DNA of 64,000 nt from Liolophura sinensis (GCF_032854445.1 NC_088295.1:55595249-55659248), one strand, 5' to 3'. Shown: positions 23,925 through 37,600, counted from the first letter of the stretch. The notes: a model not told the origin generated them from the sequence alone. A program made the numbers and translations.

Positions 23925-24055
23925 GGCATGAGCTTGCCCTGCCACAAGGTGACACAGTATAAGTACACACACCCAATGACTTCTCGTCGTCAAATGACTG
24001 AAAAATTGTTAAGTACGACGTTAAACCAGAAGCATTCATTCATTCATTCATTCAA
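23925..24055 (+). mobile_element. SINE family B 3' fragment
   Basis: The blocks TTTGGCGGCATGAGCTTGCC and AAATGACTGAAAAATTGTTA, plus an (ATTC)n end, match the fuller family B copy at 54351-54700. Confidence 0.75.
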
Positions 24056-24555
24056 ATATATGACATTCTCAAAAGAATAAATGGCTAAAATAAAGTAAAT
24101 GAACAGTACAGGCTTATGCCTCTACGTTGTTTTGCCTATATGTCAGCCTGTTGTCAGTGTAGTGACTACATGACTGGGTGTCATGTCTGGTGTCTCCTGC
24201 ATCATGTATTACTGAAACTGCACTTTAAAAGAAACGGCAACACGAGACTAAATGTATATATACATCTATAAAGTATCCCACACGATTTTATATATATAAC
24301 CAGAGAACGCAGATGTTTCTGCTTAGGTCACCGAGATCTGTTTAGCCTTTTAGCGTGGGGTATGTACATATGTACGTGGGGTACAAGTGACGCAACATCG
24401 TGTCTCTGTTTGCTTCAACGTGGCACAGTCTTGTAAGAATTCCAGATTAAAATTGTTACCAAGCACGTCTGAAAAAAAAAGATTGGTTGTGGGCGTTTAG
24501 TTCTGAATTATATTATTTGTTGTCTTTTGTTTATCTTTCTTCTTTGTCTTGACAG

Positions 24556-25925
24556 AGGGTACGCGGTCATCTATACATGAGGTTCCTGACGACGCCAAAC
24601 TAAGCAAAAACAAACAAGTGGCATTCACCAATAATCCTGACGGTGCTACCACTTTGAGGAGTACGGAAGGGTGGTCGAAACTTGCAAGTGTTGAAACCTG
24701 CACTGTGAGCAGTATGAAAGTGTGATAGGAATTTGCAGTTGGTGAAACTTGTAATGTGAGCAGTATGGAAGTGTTGTCGAACCTTGCTGTTGGTGAAACC
24801 TGCACTGTGAGCAGTATGGAAGTGTGGTCGAAACTTGTGATTATTGAAACATGCACTGTGAGCAGTATGGACGTGTGGTCGAAACGTTTGATTGGTGAAA
24901 CCTGCACTGTGAGCAGTATGGAAGTGTGGTCGAAACTTGTGGTTGTTGAAACCTGTACTGTGAACAATATGGAAGTGTGGTCGAAACATGTCATTGTTGA
25001 AACCTGCACTGTGAGCAGTATGGAAGTGTGGTCGAAACTTGCGATTGGTGCAACCTGCAATGTAAGCAGTATGGAAGTGTGGTCGAAACTTGCGGTTGGT
25101 GAGACCTGTACTGTAAGCAGTATGGAAGTGTAGTCGAAACTTGTGGTTGGTGAAACCTGTACTGTGAGCAGTATGGAAGTCTTGTCGAATTTGTGGTCGG
25201 TGAAACCTGTAATGTGAGCAGTATGGAAGTGTGGTCGAAACTTGTGGGTGATGAAACCTGCACTGTGAGCAGTGTGGAAGTGTGGTCGAAGCTTATGATT
25301 GGTGAAACCTGTACTGTGAGCAGTATGAAAGTGTGGTCGAAACTTGTGATTGGTGAAACCTGTACTGTGAGCAGTATGGAAGTGTGGTCGAAACTTGAGA
25401 TTGGTGAAACCTGTACTGTAAGCAGTATGGAAGTGTTATCGAAACTTGTGGTTGGTGAAACCTGTACTGTGAGCAGTATGGAAGTCTTGTCAAAATTTGT
25501 GGTAGGTGAAACCTGTAATGTGAGCACTATGGAAGCGTGGTCGAAACTTGTGATTGTTGAAACCTGCATTGTGAGCAGTATGGAAGTGTGGTCGAAACTT
25601 GCGGTTGGTGAAACCTGTACTGTGAACAGTATGGAAGTTTGGTCGAAACTTGCGGTTGGTGAAACCTGTACTGTGAGCAGTATGGAAGTTTTGTCGAAAC
25701 TTGCAGTTGGTGAAACCTGTACTTTGAGCAGTATGGAAGAGTGGTCGAAACTTATGATTGGTGAAACGTTTACTGTGAGCAGTATGGAAATATGGTCGAA
25801 ACTTGTGGTTGGTGAAACCTGTACCGTACTGTGAGAGGTATGAAAGTGTGGTCGAAACTTGCAGTTCTTACAGGAAGGAAGGACAAATAAGTCGATACTT
25901 ATCCACCCGCAAATGTCATAAACAG
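24556..25925 (+). pseudogene. Exon-like block with decayed 17-residue coding repeats
   Basis: A strong acceptor (pyrimidine tract ending CTTGACAG at 24555) opens a frame of about 33 ordinary residues that runs into a 51-bp repeat array. In this frame each unit reads like VGETCTVSSMEVWSKL plus one variable residue. The Trp codon has become TGA near 24723 and TAG near 25131, and a small deletion near 25187 shifts the frame; the array then stays open to about 25834. A donor-like AACAG|GTAAGT ends the block at 25925. No neighbouring exons were identified. The minus strand is also open for 187 and 192 codons, because the unit length is a multiple of three, so open frames here are poor evidence of coding. 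Either a dead repeat-protein exon or a minisatellite beside an exon. Confidence 0.45.
24655..25866. repeat. 51-bp minisatellite, about 24 units
   Basis: Units are recognised by GTGAGCAGTATGGAAGTGTG, TCGAAACTTG and GGTGAAACCTGTACT. Most units differ from one another at only a few positions. The two ends are the most diverged, as expected for an array that expands from its middle. Confidence 0.95.
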
Positions 25926-26551
25926 GTAAGTGTGTTAATTCTCACACCTCACCCTCACCCCAAGGTTCCAAAATTCTTTACAACACTCTCCTACAATGGA
26001 TAAGAAGCTCGCAATTTGTCGGATTTATAAAGATTATAATTTAGCAGGAGGACATTATGTGATCAGACTGAGATTTCCAGGTATTTAATAATTAGAGGAC
26101 CAATATCAGTGTATATATATACAGTGCGTTATGACTGAAATAGATCAAATATATCATGACACGTTGTATGACGGAGAAACGCCAGGTGCTTATCGTAGAC
26201 AAATCATTCCAAGGACAGGACGTATAAGTACACGTATACATGTGCCGAGGTTTTGAGTCCGAGAGACAGACCCCCTGGACACTTTGTATACAGTTGTGAC
26301 ACAGGTAAGACACGCTTTTATCTCCGCCCTCAAGCGCGTTGTCCCGCGTGTATTCTATATGCGTATTTATTTATATATTTATATATATATATATATTTAT
26401 AACTTTATGTTTACCTGTCTAAAATGCATATTCGTATACGCCATTCGGAATAAAATAGGGGATATTCGATATAAACAAGCCACAACTGTTATTATTCAGT
26501 ATCTTTAAAACGATAAACTGTTTATCGATAACAACGAGACATCTGACGAAG

Positions 26552-26600
26552 GAATGAATGAATATGGTTTAACGCCACATCGGCAATATTTCAACCATAG
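26552..26600 (-). mobile_element. SINE tail fragment, another family
   Basis: AATGAATGAATATGGTTTAACGCCACATCGGCAATATTTC-type sequence is the reverse complement of a SINE end that resembles, but differs from, the family B/C tail. Confidence 0.45.
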
Positions 26601-26713
26601 TTTTATTTTTAATCAATGAAATTTATTGCAACTGATGTTTGAATGGAAATTTAGAAATACAACCCAACCAAATTCAAGTTTGTTATCAAGTAAATCGGTT
26701 ACGGTATGGTCTG

Positions 26714-26830
26714 TGTTATTTATTTATTTATTTAGTTGATCGTTATATAATCAAGAATGTTTTTCTTACACGATGGTAATTACATGCATGGTGGGGGAAA
26801 CCGGAGTGCCCGGGCCAAACCATTGACATT
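26714..26830 (-). mobile_element. SINE family A fragment, diverged
   Basis: ATTT repeats, AATCAAGAATGTTTTTCTTA and GGTGGGGGAAACCGG follow the order of the family A tail and core, with many changes. Confidence 0.6.
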
Positions 26831-27074
26831 TGCCAAGTTACTGACAAAGTTTCACACATCTGAATTACAGATATGCACAACACATTGGTGTAAGACAAGG
26901 GGTCTTCAAAGAACGTTTGACTGCGTAAACGGCTACATGAGCACCATAGACCTCTATTGTAACCAAGGCCCCACTGACTTCAAATGCCATGTAACAGTTT
27001 TGTAGTTTGTTTCTCGAAAAGTGTTTGACAGACAAACAAGATTAAAACTGGCCTCTCATTTTTTTGTACTTGAG

Positions 27075-27250
27075 GAGTTTTTGAGTGAGTAAGTGAATGA
27101 GTTCTTGGGGTTTAACGTTTACAATCTTTCAGTCATATGACGACGAAGGAGTCCTCAGAGTGCATGTAATGTACCTCGTTGTTACAGGACGGATTTCTAC
27201 CGCTCTATCATCGAGTGCTACTTCACTGTCATTGGACATGTTTATATGAT
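27075..27250 (-). mobile_element. SINE family C fragment
   Basis: GAGTGAGTAAGTGAATGAGT, then GGGGTTTAACGTTTACAATC and TCATATGACGACGAAGGAGT, is the reverse complement of the family C 3' part. Confidence 0.75.
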
Positions 27251-27554
27251 CGGAAAACCTTGAAAAAAAAACCCCCACCAATAACAACAACAACAAAAAT
27301 CAGGGAAATCAATAATAATAAAAAAAAATATATAAAAAAAAGATTGGGGAAAACAAAAGGGTTGACTGTCACTTTGATTTTTTCCATTTTGGACTTCTAA
27401 AAGACGGTTCGCCCGTAAGACACAAAATAAAATTGGTGTCGAATAAGTATAAAAAGGAAAATAATCACTTTCAACCTATATTGTCATCGAAAGCAACCTT
27501 CTTTTAAAGGTTTTTATACAGTGTTATGTTATTTGTTAATTTCAGACACTCAAG

Positions 27555-28591
27555 ATGAAGCTCGCTGCCGTGTTTCTTGTCAGTGCTCTAATTCTGGCAA
27601 CACTGGGTGGTTCAAACGGTACGTATGACATGACTGCTATTTGTACGAAGTTCATGCTAAATGTAATGGTGTTTATATGTACTTGCATGTATGCTTGGTA
27701 TCTTATAACTTCGTTAACAGTTTTTCAGTTATATGACGACGAGGAGTCATTAGGTGTGTGTCTTCTTGTGGCAGGGCGAGTCCATGCCGCCAAAGTGCTG
27801 CTAGCACTGAAGTATCATGCTGAAAAAACCGGAGTCACATTATACTGACATCGGAGCAGCCCGTCCCGTTCGCTTGCTCTCTCACCTCGCAATGCTGAAC
27901 CTGGAGCGATGCACCAACAAGTACCATACTGAAAGTCTTTCGTACCATTTGTCCTGGTTTGATCCCGGGTCTTCCGACTTTGAGACCACCGAAACGGTCT
28001 GTAAATCAGCTTTAAGTTTAAATGCGGCCATGTAGCAGCTAAATCCATCCTTCTGACTTCCGGCTCCTCATAATCACACCGAGCTCACGTTTGAGTTATA
28101 TCTTTATGTCCCCGGGTACGTTATATAAGCACCTGAATCGTGCTTGAAGTCAAGCACTAGTAAGCCCAATTTGGTAAATCAACTGTATTGGCCAACAGCT
28201 TACATGGTTTTGTACGGCTATACGGACTGGGATAAAATTCATGTAAGGCGAAATCCAAATTTAGCACCAGATCGGGAGACTGGTGTGTTCCCGTGGTTAT
28301 TGACATAATTTCGAAAAAAATTCATCATTGAGAAGAGATATTTTAGATTACAAGAACTGTATCCTATGTATAACTCCACACTGTTGGCTCTTGTAATACC
28401 TTGCAGCTAATTAATTAATAAAATGTACTATTTTGATTTTATCTTTTTCCCACGCAGCCTTCTGCCAGGAGCAGTGTTACGACAGCCAACATGGCAGCTC
28501 TCAATGCCGGGGTGAACACACGTGTATGTGTCATAACGGTATAGCTATGTGTGACGGTGTCATGGCCAGTCCCATCCCGCCCCATCACTGA
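27555..28591 (+). CDS. Secreted cysteine-rich peptide, defensin-like spacing
   Basis: Two coding exons, 27555-27618 and 28458-28591, join in phase 1 to give 65 residues. Residues 1-22 are a clear signal peptide: MKLAAVF, a hydrophobic core, and a likely cut after an SNA-type site. The mature part has six cysteines spaced C-x3-C-x9-C-x5-C-x-C-x6-C. The C-x3-C and C-x-C pairs are the hallmark of the cysteine-stabilised alpha-beta fold of invertebrate defensins, but the usual first cysteine is missing and there is an extra one near the C-terminus. An antimicrobial or signalling role is inference. An acceptor at 27545, ten bases before the ATG, suggests a 5'UTR exon upstream. AATAAA follows at 28680. 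Intron 1 contains a SINE family B copy. A non-defensin cysteine-rich peptide is equally possible. Confidence 0.65.
27725..27975 (-). mobile_element. SINE family B in intron of the cysteine-rich peptide gene
   Basis: ATATGACGACGAGGAGTCAT, GTGGCAGGGCGAGTCCATGC, GTCACATTATACTGACATCG and a GATCCCGGGTCTTCCGAC B-box-like region align with the copy at 34870-35215. Confidence 0.75.
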
Positions 28592-28679
28592 GACCACCAC
28601 ACCTTATGGGGCAAGTTGTCACGCGAATCATCATGGCTGCATGTAAACCGAGACAGGTTCAAAGTTTTTACGGATTACG

Positions 28680-28685
28680 AATAAA
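28680..28685 (+). terminator. Poly(A) signal, cysteine-rich peptide gene
   Basis: AATAAA 89 bases after the stop codon, followed by T-rich sequence. A compact 3' end fits a small secreted-peptide gene. Confidence 0.65.
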
Positions 28686-28825
28686 ACTGCTCATATCTGC
28701 ACTTCATTGTTAATTTTTTTTAATCTATGGGTGTGGGGACACAATAAGTTGACAAGAATTCACAAAATTTGCAGTGCTGACTGACTTGTTTACCACCAAA
28801 CTCAAGAATTTAATTGTAAAACCAC

Positions 28826-29021
28826 AACGCAAACCAAGCTATGAGTGGAGTCGACCACTCGCCAATCAAGGCCCATTTAAACACGAAGACAACCCCGCAA
28901 ACCACCCTATGAATGAAACCGACCACTCACCAATCAAGGCCCATTTAAACTGGAAGACCACCCCGCACTCACCAATCAAGGCCCATTTAAACAGGAAGAC
29001 CACCCCGCAAACCACCCTATG
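28826..29021. repeat. Short imperfect tandem repeat
   Basis: CCAATCAAGGCCCATTTAAA recurs at about 28862, 28930 and 28972, with CCACCCTATGA and GAAGACCACCCCGCA pieces between. Units have unequal length (about 68 and 42 bases) through internal deletion. Confidence 0.85.
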
Positions 29022-31645
29022 AGCCAAAAGTTGCAACAGCTCAACCGAACCACCTTTCTCAAACTTTGTCATTTCGGGAAAAAAAGGAAGTCAGGGAAAT
29101 ATTGCTTTCCCAAGTAGCATTTCCACTATTGTTTGAAAACTGAACAAGTAAGAAAGCAACAAACATAATTCTTTGAAATAAGATTTTACTTGAGTGATTG
29201 ATGACATTTGAATTTATTCCAAAAAAATGCTCTATACCACTTGATGAGGGTATATAAACCAGATTCAAGCACAATAACCAAGGTTCAGAGAAACGGGGAG
29301 GGAACTTAAAGGTTATGGTATAAAATGACCCAAAATTTCGCCCACGATTAACTCAAGTATTAGCATCTAAGTTATCCTTTGAGAGCATTTTTGTATTTCC
29401 GAACACGCCTTTTTATGTAGCAAACTTAAGGTGAAATGCAGTAATCAGCTTTCGGAACTGAATGTTATCTCTTTCCATGCACTTATCTCGCTTAAACTTG
29501 ATCAGTCTGACTTTTTAATACTCCTAGCCTCTTCTATACGTCTCACAGGTTGACTAACTTGTCCTTGGCTTAACTCACACATCTGTTCACGCTGATAAGA
29601 CCAGTCATTTCTTTAGCCCGGCTTTCCCAAGCTATTTAACATGATAAATCAACAGGGATAAGAAAATAAGGTGGTATATAAACAGAAAGAGGAAATGGAA
29701 AAAAAAGACTTTGTGGTGCATAATCTTATTAAAAAGTGTTAAAATGGTAAAAAAAAAACCCATTAAAACCCAGCCTAATTGTATGTCACATACATGACTT
29801 AAAATATTATCACTTATATCACTTAAAAAAATTACACTTCTGGGGTCAATCAAACAGTTTTTATCTCCATATATATACAATTTGTTAAGGCAATTATAAA
29901 TTACGGGTACACTTTTAAACAACTGGCCCCTGATTTACAGTTCACGAAGGTTACAGAACATACTTAATGTACATTAAGAAATTAAAAAAATCCAGGAAGG
30001 CAGCCATGATTTTGCAGGAAGAAAGCTGGAAAAGATAACGATACACATTAAGCATAATCATTCAGCAATATATTGGACACGATCAGCATATGACATACAG
30101 AGTACTGAGAGGCCTGTAGTGGTTTACTGTCTCTGTATCACCTCAAACATGTCCAAATGCAACTATATGCTGCACCAGGTGTTTAGTAAAATTATATCCC
30201 ACTCTTTTCTCCTCTAAACCCCCTTTTTAATTGCGGGGAAATATCGTAAATTACAAGCACACATATATGGGTAGTTCAGTCGTTGAGCTCACAGTATAAC
30301 GCTCAAACTGAAGGAAAACTGCCTAAAAGTCCAAAATTTATAAAATTGGAAAACTTAAAATTATGTTTTTTCCAAATTAATGACATGATGACGACAGGGT
30401 TAAGAGAGTGTTTGCCAGATCTGAACCGTGTTAATTGTATAATTAGTCTGTCATGCCCACAAAATTATGCGGCACACAACACACTGGCACACGAACCCAT
30501 GGACAGATGCAAATCGAGATGCTCCTGTGTAAGCCCGACTTGCAAATGTAATGCATAACTACAATGGAACAATGTGCATGTAACCGTTGTTGAGTGATTT
30601 CTGTAACGAGCAACATTGTAACAAGGATGGTTTCTATCTGTTTGCCCTCACTGTTTCAGGCCATTACTGAATAATCCTGTTGGTTTAAAGAAGAAAATTT
30701 AAATATCAACCAAATACCATTGAAAAGAGTATGCTTTTCCTTACAGGATGCCTGCCATAAAAAATTCTAATATGTACCTCAAGTTGATAAATTTTAAATA
30801 AAGTCAGCGACAAATTCTGCTGTCGGCGACTCCATTTTGCCTAAGTACTAGTCCTGAAGTCTTCTGTGTTACGAAGAGAATTGCCGTCGGAAACCGCCGA
30901 AGAACAGTTCATATATTGCCAGTGGAACTCTTCTTCCCAGAAGGTAGCGAACAGTACAGTTCGTTTTCCGCTTGATGATCAAAAAACCAGAATGTTGGAC
31001 GTAGGTTCTGAGTTTACACGAACAAGCCGGCAGTTTTAACGACTCTCACTGGCTGAGGTGTTAAAGATGGACTCGGCGGTTTATGCCAGCTTTGCCGTTT
31101 TCAGGCTTTACGTGTATGACAAGGAAAAATCGCAAAATTATGCAGCAGGCACCACCAGATAGAAAAAAATGTGCTCTTTTCAGCCTATGGTGTGATGTTT
31201 TCAAGTTTTCTTCTCCTTTAATGGGTGTTCCTGAGCAGAACACTGCAATCTGCTTACTCCGTATAGAGGGGATGTTTTTTAAAACATTTAGAACTTATGG
31301 CTGCTGTATGCAATGAAATGATTCTCCTTTGTCATCCGTGAGGGGTCCCTGTGCTGCGAGGTACCACACGTTCTTCACGTCTATAATACAAGTCCACATT
31401 ACATTGTATACGACTTTTGAAACCATCCTTAATTTTCTTGAAATTTTCCCTCAAGTTGTGAGATGGGAACCTGGTGTGTTGGACACAAGTCCAGACCTCA
31501 GCACTTCAGCAGGATGTAGGATCCTGCACTATTTTATAAATGACTGAACTCAAACTGGTTCACTGAGAAATTCAGTCAGTGAGTGGTCCTACTGGCCTCT
31601 CTTTTCAAGTCTTCATGAATATTCACACACTCAACAAACAACACA
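29022..31645. other. Intergenic plus probable CHAF1B 3'UTR
   Basis: No gene recognised. The part next to 31646 should be the CHAF1B 3'UTR. The only polyadenylation-like hexamer I found close by on the minus strand is ATTAAA at 31217-31222. Small open frames at 30283-30558 and 31083-31316 have no recognisable content. Confidence 0.45.
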
Positions 31646-34600
31646 TTATTTCGGTTTGAGCAATGACAGTGTTGTAAGCTGCACCCGTCTTGCACCCCCA
31701 CTGTTATCAGTGGACCTAACCGTCATCATAGGCTTTACAGGCGGCGGTGGTGCCATAGCCTTAGCATCTGCATTATGCTGGGCAGCGCTCAAGTCAAACA
31801 CAGGCTTTGCTGGAAACTTTTCAGAGTCTTTGTTGTCTGCCTCGGTATCTCCCAGACACGATTGCACCCTCTCGTCTGTGGGAGTTTTGGTTGGAGCAGA
31901 GTCACAGGACATTTCCAGAACAAGGTGCAAGTCTGAGCAGGAAGGATCAACCTCCATCTTTTCTTCTGCTTTGTCCCCTTCACTCACCTGCAAAGTAGAT
32001 TTTTCAAATGTTAAAGAGTGTTTCAAATGTTAAAAATGTTTCAGAATTATACAAGAGTAGACACATTTCACCATATCTATCTATTTGATTACTGTTAAAC
32101 GCCAGATTCCAAAATTCCTCGTTAACATTTACATGACGGTGGTCTGTTTAATGGGCAGAGAAAACCAGTATGCCTGGGCACAAACCACCAAACTTTGTCA
32201 ACCTAATAAACTGAGCCCAGTGTGAAAAATTGTAACCTGTGGCTGGGCTCATTGTTAAAATTTTTCAAATCCCCATGCATGGTTTTCAAAACAGGTACAA
32301 GTGCTGTGATTTCTTCCAGCCTCTGCCTGTTGCCTGTTTTGGGTTTTTTCCCCACTCATAACACAGACACTGATATGGCCGATACATGGGTGAAATACTG
32401 TTGAGTACAGTGTAAACACTGTAATAAATAAACAAATTTTAACTCACACTGGGGCTTCTTTCTGGGGTGCGTAGCAATTTTTCAGTTTTTATTGGCTGTG
32501 AAGTACCGGGTGATGCGGTTGGCTGTGGTGTTGTCTCAGACACTGTCATTTGCTCAGGTGAAATGGAGGATTCGTTTGGTTGATCTGTTGAGGGGTAGAA
32601 GAGTTTAGTAGTGGGGACCACCTGACGGCTGTAGGGCACTCCTATTTCCCCCTCCTCAAACCTGACGATGGTGCAGTACCCGTCGGTAGAGGACACTATT
32701 AAACAATTGCCGTCTGAGGTCCTAAGGGAAAGAATTAATGTTTATTAATTTATTTGATTGGTGTCTTACGTCATACTCAAGAATATTTTACTTATACGAT
32801 GGCTGCCAGCATTATGGCCAGAGGAAACCAAGGCAGAGCCCAGAGGAACCCAGGCAGAGCCCTGAGGAAGGTCACAACCCTCCGCAGGCAGGCAGACCTT
32901 CCAACATCAGCTTGTATTAGATTTACTTGAACTCACAGCGACCACAATAGTGAAACGCTAACCACCTATCAATGATAACATATATAAAACTACCCGTACG
33001 CATCGTTATAAGCTCCTGTTGTTTGTTCACAAAAAGAGTAGACATTTTGGTCTACTTCTATATTATGTCCAGTGACAAAGACAAAAACTTTTGTGCAAAG
33101 TAATGTCATGAGTATCAAGAGCTTCCTTGCAACAGGCTTCTTTCTTTGTCCGTGAAAGTATCAGCTGAACAATAATATGTCACAAGGGAGATAACCACCT
33201 GGCTGGAGAGAGTAACTAAACAGAAAACAGAAATAACATGACTCATCAGTATTTTTTATGTCCATTTTTTTAAGCAACACCCTTTGTTTTAAGTTGTACA
33301 TTCCTAACTTTTTCCTAAATGACTTCCTCAATTATCTTCTGTCAAAAATTACCAATGACAGTCTGCAGAAGATCAGAATTAAAATAGAAAAGGATAAATT
33401 AATCAAGACTCAGCATTCAGTTCATTAGAAATTGGGGTGGAAGAGCAATGTTTTCTGACTTGCTCCCTAACTCTACCAATCAACTTTTGATCAGGAATTC
33501 TTACGAGGCCATGGGATGTACCATGTTAGAGTACCCAGACACACAATATTATGTCGCTTGTACCCCACCCACATATGGTTAAAAGGCAAGTCAGGGTTCA
33601 AGTGACATAGGCAGAAACAGATGCGTCCCTAAATCACTGAATTGACTTGCGCCTAATGGGTTAAAACTGATAACATGCCGGCATTTTCGATTGTTTCAAC
33701 ATGCATCATTTTTTTACATTTGAACATATCTTGGTCATGCAACATCTTAAAAATAAAAGTTTGTTTTTAACTTCCTTTTGGATAGGTTATCAATGAATAG
33801 ATACATTTGGTCTAGTGTTGTCTTTTCTTTTAAATTAATTCATAGCTATTGGGTGACCCCCTGGTGGAGGTGAAGACATATTTATTTATTTGATTGGTGT
33901 TTACACCGTACTCAAGAATATTTATGGGGGGGGGGGGGAAACTGGGCAGAGCCCAGGGAAAACCCACAACCATCGGCAGACTGCTGGCAGACCTTCCCAC
34001 GCATGGCCTGAGAAAAAGCCAGCAAGAGTGAAGACATAGACATATTGTGAATCTTCAACCATTTCAAAAGACATGAAGCAATTTTTTTCGGTGGAATTTA
34101 TGCATACAATTATTATGAAAATGACAACAAAAAAATGATTTGTTTGTGTTACGAAAAAACAAAAGATACAAGGTTCATAAAACTGTGCAGATTATCTCTC
34201 TACAGGCCATATTTCTCGCAGAAGGTTTAAAAATATTGGTCGTAGTTTTGGTTGAAAAGATCAAAAACCTAGGGTGACAAAACTCAATTACCATGACAAG
34301 TCACTGAGTTGATGATAGTGAATGTTTCCCACAAAAGCAAACGGGTAAGACTGCTGTGTGTCATACAGCAACACGGAATCTTCTGTCCCCACGGCAAACA
34401 CCATTCTGTACGGAAAACTGAGAACAAACATGCAGAAGAAACACCAGAATTAGTCACTGAGAATCCAGGAATGGCATTAAAGGGAATCATAAAATAAAGC
34501 AAAAATGTATGAAACATCAAATGTGAAACAGCATGAAATTAAGTTATTGGGTGTACTACATGTTGCTCAAGTATTTTGTCTATAGAATGCATGAACCTTT

Positions 34601-37600
34601 AAAAAATGACTTTTGAGAAAAAAAAATATCTTTTGAGAATAGATAAGATGGAGTGGCTTTAAGAAAACGTTGCAAGCAGTTAAGCAATTCATATCCTTAC
34701 ATCACTGAGAGATTTGCTTCATGAAGAATCGCATGTAAAGAAAACAAACTGTGGAGCAAAGTGATGGTCTCACAAAATTAAAAAATTCCCCAAAATGTCA
34801 AAAACATTAGCAAAAGGAATATTTCATCTTTACCACAATGTATGTATGTATGTATGTATGTATGTTTGAGGATTAATGTCTTAAATTGTACAATGTTCGG
34901 ACGAGCAGTCATGATGTAATGTGTACACACATTGTGTCTTCTTGTGGCAATGTGAGTCAGGGTGAGTCCAAGCGGCCAATGTGCTGCCGCCCCTGAAGTA
35001 TCTTGCAAAAGACACCAGACATGAAACCTCACCCAGTTGAATTATACTGACACAGGGCGAACTAGTCCTGTTTCCTTACTCTAACTTCTAGTGCTGAGTG
35101 CCAAGCGAGGCAGCAACATGTACCGTTTTTAACGTCTTTGGTATGACCCTACCCGCGTTTGATCCCGCTTTCTCCCAACTTCAAGGCCGACTCTCTAACC
35201 ATTAGGCCAAGAGGAGAGGACACCTTCATCATAATGAACATTTTTATGAACAAGTTGACATGCATGTTGTCACTTCATACACACCTGAATAAGGTTTCAT
35301 ATTTCTCCCATTCCTTCAGGTTGTTGTTTTCCTTGTCTGTAAATGCAATCATTAGGATAAATTAATGACAAAGACCTAAATGTCTAACGAATGAAAGACA
35401 TAACAGATCCTCTTTTTTTCATTAAATTTAACTAAAAATATTGAAACTGATGACCAAATTTTAAGTTTCAGTTTTGAAAGAGCCAGGAAAAATGAAAAAA
35501 GAAACGACACAAAACAAAACAAGAAAGAACCAATTATCAAACCAAAAGGCACAGTTTATTTGGTAATAATCAAATCATCATTAACTCGCTGATTGAACTG
35601 CGCACCTATACCAGGTATTCATTCACATGGTTTACATTGCAATAATGTCGGAAAATAAGTCACTGTAAAAAAAACTCTCTGGCGTCACATTCAAACATCT
35701 GCCACAAAATGGATATTTCTATGTGTGAGTTTGTAACATACCTTGTGAGTTAACCTTTGGGACTTTTCTCAGCTCATACAGTACAGGTGAAAATTTTACC
35801 ACAATGGTCACCTTCTGTTGGCTGGGCAGGTGTAACACCGGTCTGTACAAAGGTAAAATAACACTTTACCAGACTAGAAGAAAGGGTTCATAAAGATTAA
35901 AAGCGTCAAGGTACCAGACATTAATACAGGCCTCTCCAGGACATTTTCATTTTTTCATTTTATTTCTTCACTTGATTGGTGTTAAAGACTGCATTCAAGA
36001 ATTTTTCACTTATACAATGGCAGTAAAAATTTGAATGCCTGAGGTAAATCACTGCCCTTCGCACGCACCACGAGCTGGAATTAAGCATTTGTTTTGCTGA
36101 GCCTGAAAAGGCCTATAAGGACAATAATGAAACCTTACAAGATCATACAGTTGTTTATATGACCAATAATTCCATTCCGCACAAAATAATGGAGCGGGGG
36201 AGATGGACCAAAATTTGAGCATATTCTCTCCACCAAAAAAAGAACAAAATATTCTTCATGTTCAATAACATTATTTTCTTGATTGTACTGTGCTTAACTG
36301 TTACAAATCTTGTTAAAAATTCTGCTAATTTGATTATGAAGCAGTGCTCTCTAAAACTCTTTCACCTACTTTGAGAACCCCTGTCTTGTGAACACGTATG
36401 TGCAGTTCAAGAGTTTCTCCCCTTGTTCAAAACAGCCAGCAGGTGTCACTAGTAGTTCCCCGTCTGGTGAAAAATTAAGCCTTCTGAAGAATGATCTCAT
36501 TGTGTCGTCATGGTAGATTCTGAAGGATTTGGGTTTACTGTCAGTGTTCGTATCTGATGCTGGGGCCAGATGTGCAGGCAGAGTCATCTTGGATATGTTG
36601 TTCACACAATTTTTACTGGCAATACTAAAAACGCGACAGGACCTGCAAAGCAAGTGCAAACTGTCATCTCAAATACAGAAAAATCACAATGAGTATCTAA
36701 TGTCAAAAATTTCCTGTGCTAATTCACAACAGCTTTCCGTGATAATTTCTAATCCAATCTAGCGAGATACAAATATTGTAAGGTCATTCTATTTCGAATT
36801 TTGACATCTACAAGCCTTCTAAACAATTCTTAATGAATTTGATATTTTTATTTATATTTCGCCTTGTGTAATTCCCTGAAATGTCTTTGTCTTTCATAAC
36901 ACAAAGGAACACTTTACAGTTTTTGTTTCCAGGAGAAATTCATTTTGTTGCAATTTGTTATCTCAAGAGATGTTTTAAATTCACAGTCTTAAAAGGGTTT
37001 TTTAGCCAAAAGTTTTTTATCCAGTCTTTCCCACTGTGCGATTACAGGACTGTGTCTTCCCCAAAAGTTCCTTTCTTCAAAGCAAAAAAAGAAAAAAAAG
37101 AGACCAAAAACAAAAAAAAGTTCAGGTGAACACAATATACAACAAATGCACAATAAGAATACCAGCAGCATTGTGGGGGCATAACCCCTGAAAGAATCTT
37201 GATGGGTGCTGATGACAGGTATGTGGTTACCATGACAACAGTGCCAGTGGACAATTGTGTCCACCACAAATGAAAACTTTATGCGGAACACAGTTGAAGT
37301 TGTAGTCCCTACACAAAATCATTGCTATTTATATAGTATATGTAAGGGAAACAGCTACCAGGTTACCATGACATCTACAAAAACAGACAAATGTAAGTTG
37401 TGACACATCGTCCTCTATGTATCTATGTATCCACCAAAAATTGAAACTCTGCGTGGAAGATAGTTGGAGTTGTAGCCTGGACACGACATCCTATCTATTT
37501 ATATAGTATATATCGAGGAAAATGTCTATCTGGTCGTCATGACAACCACGAGAATGGACAAATGAGAGTTGCGACACATCGTCATCTGTGTATCTACATG

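Noticed and set aside
24497-25569. Long minus-strand open frames (187 and 192 codons) over the 51-bp array
   Set aside because: A unit length divisible by three keeps any stop-free frame open on both strands. No start context, splice site or non-repeat coding sequence supports the minus strand.
36989-37291. Minus-strand 100-codon hydrophobic frame in CHAF1B intron 6
   Set aside because: Runs through the A-rich and tandem repeat sequence of the intron. It has no homology and no splice link.
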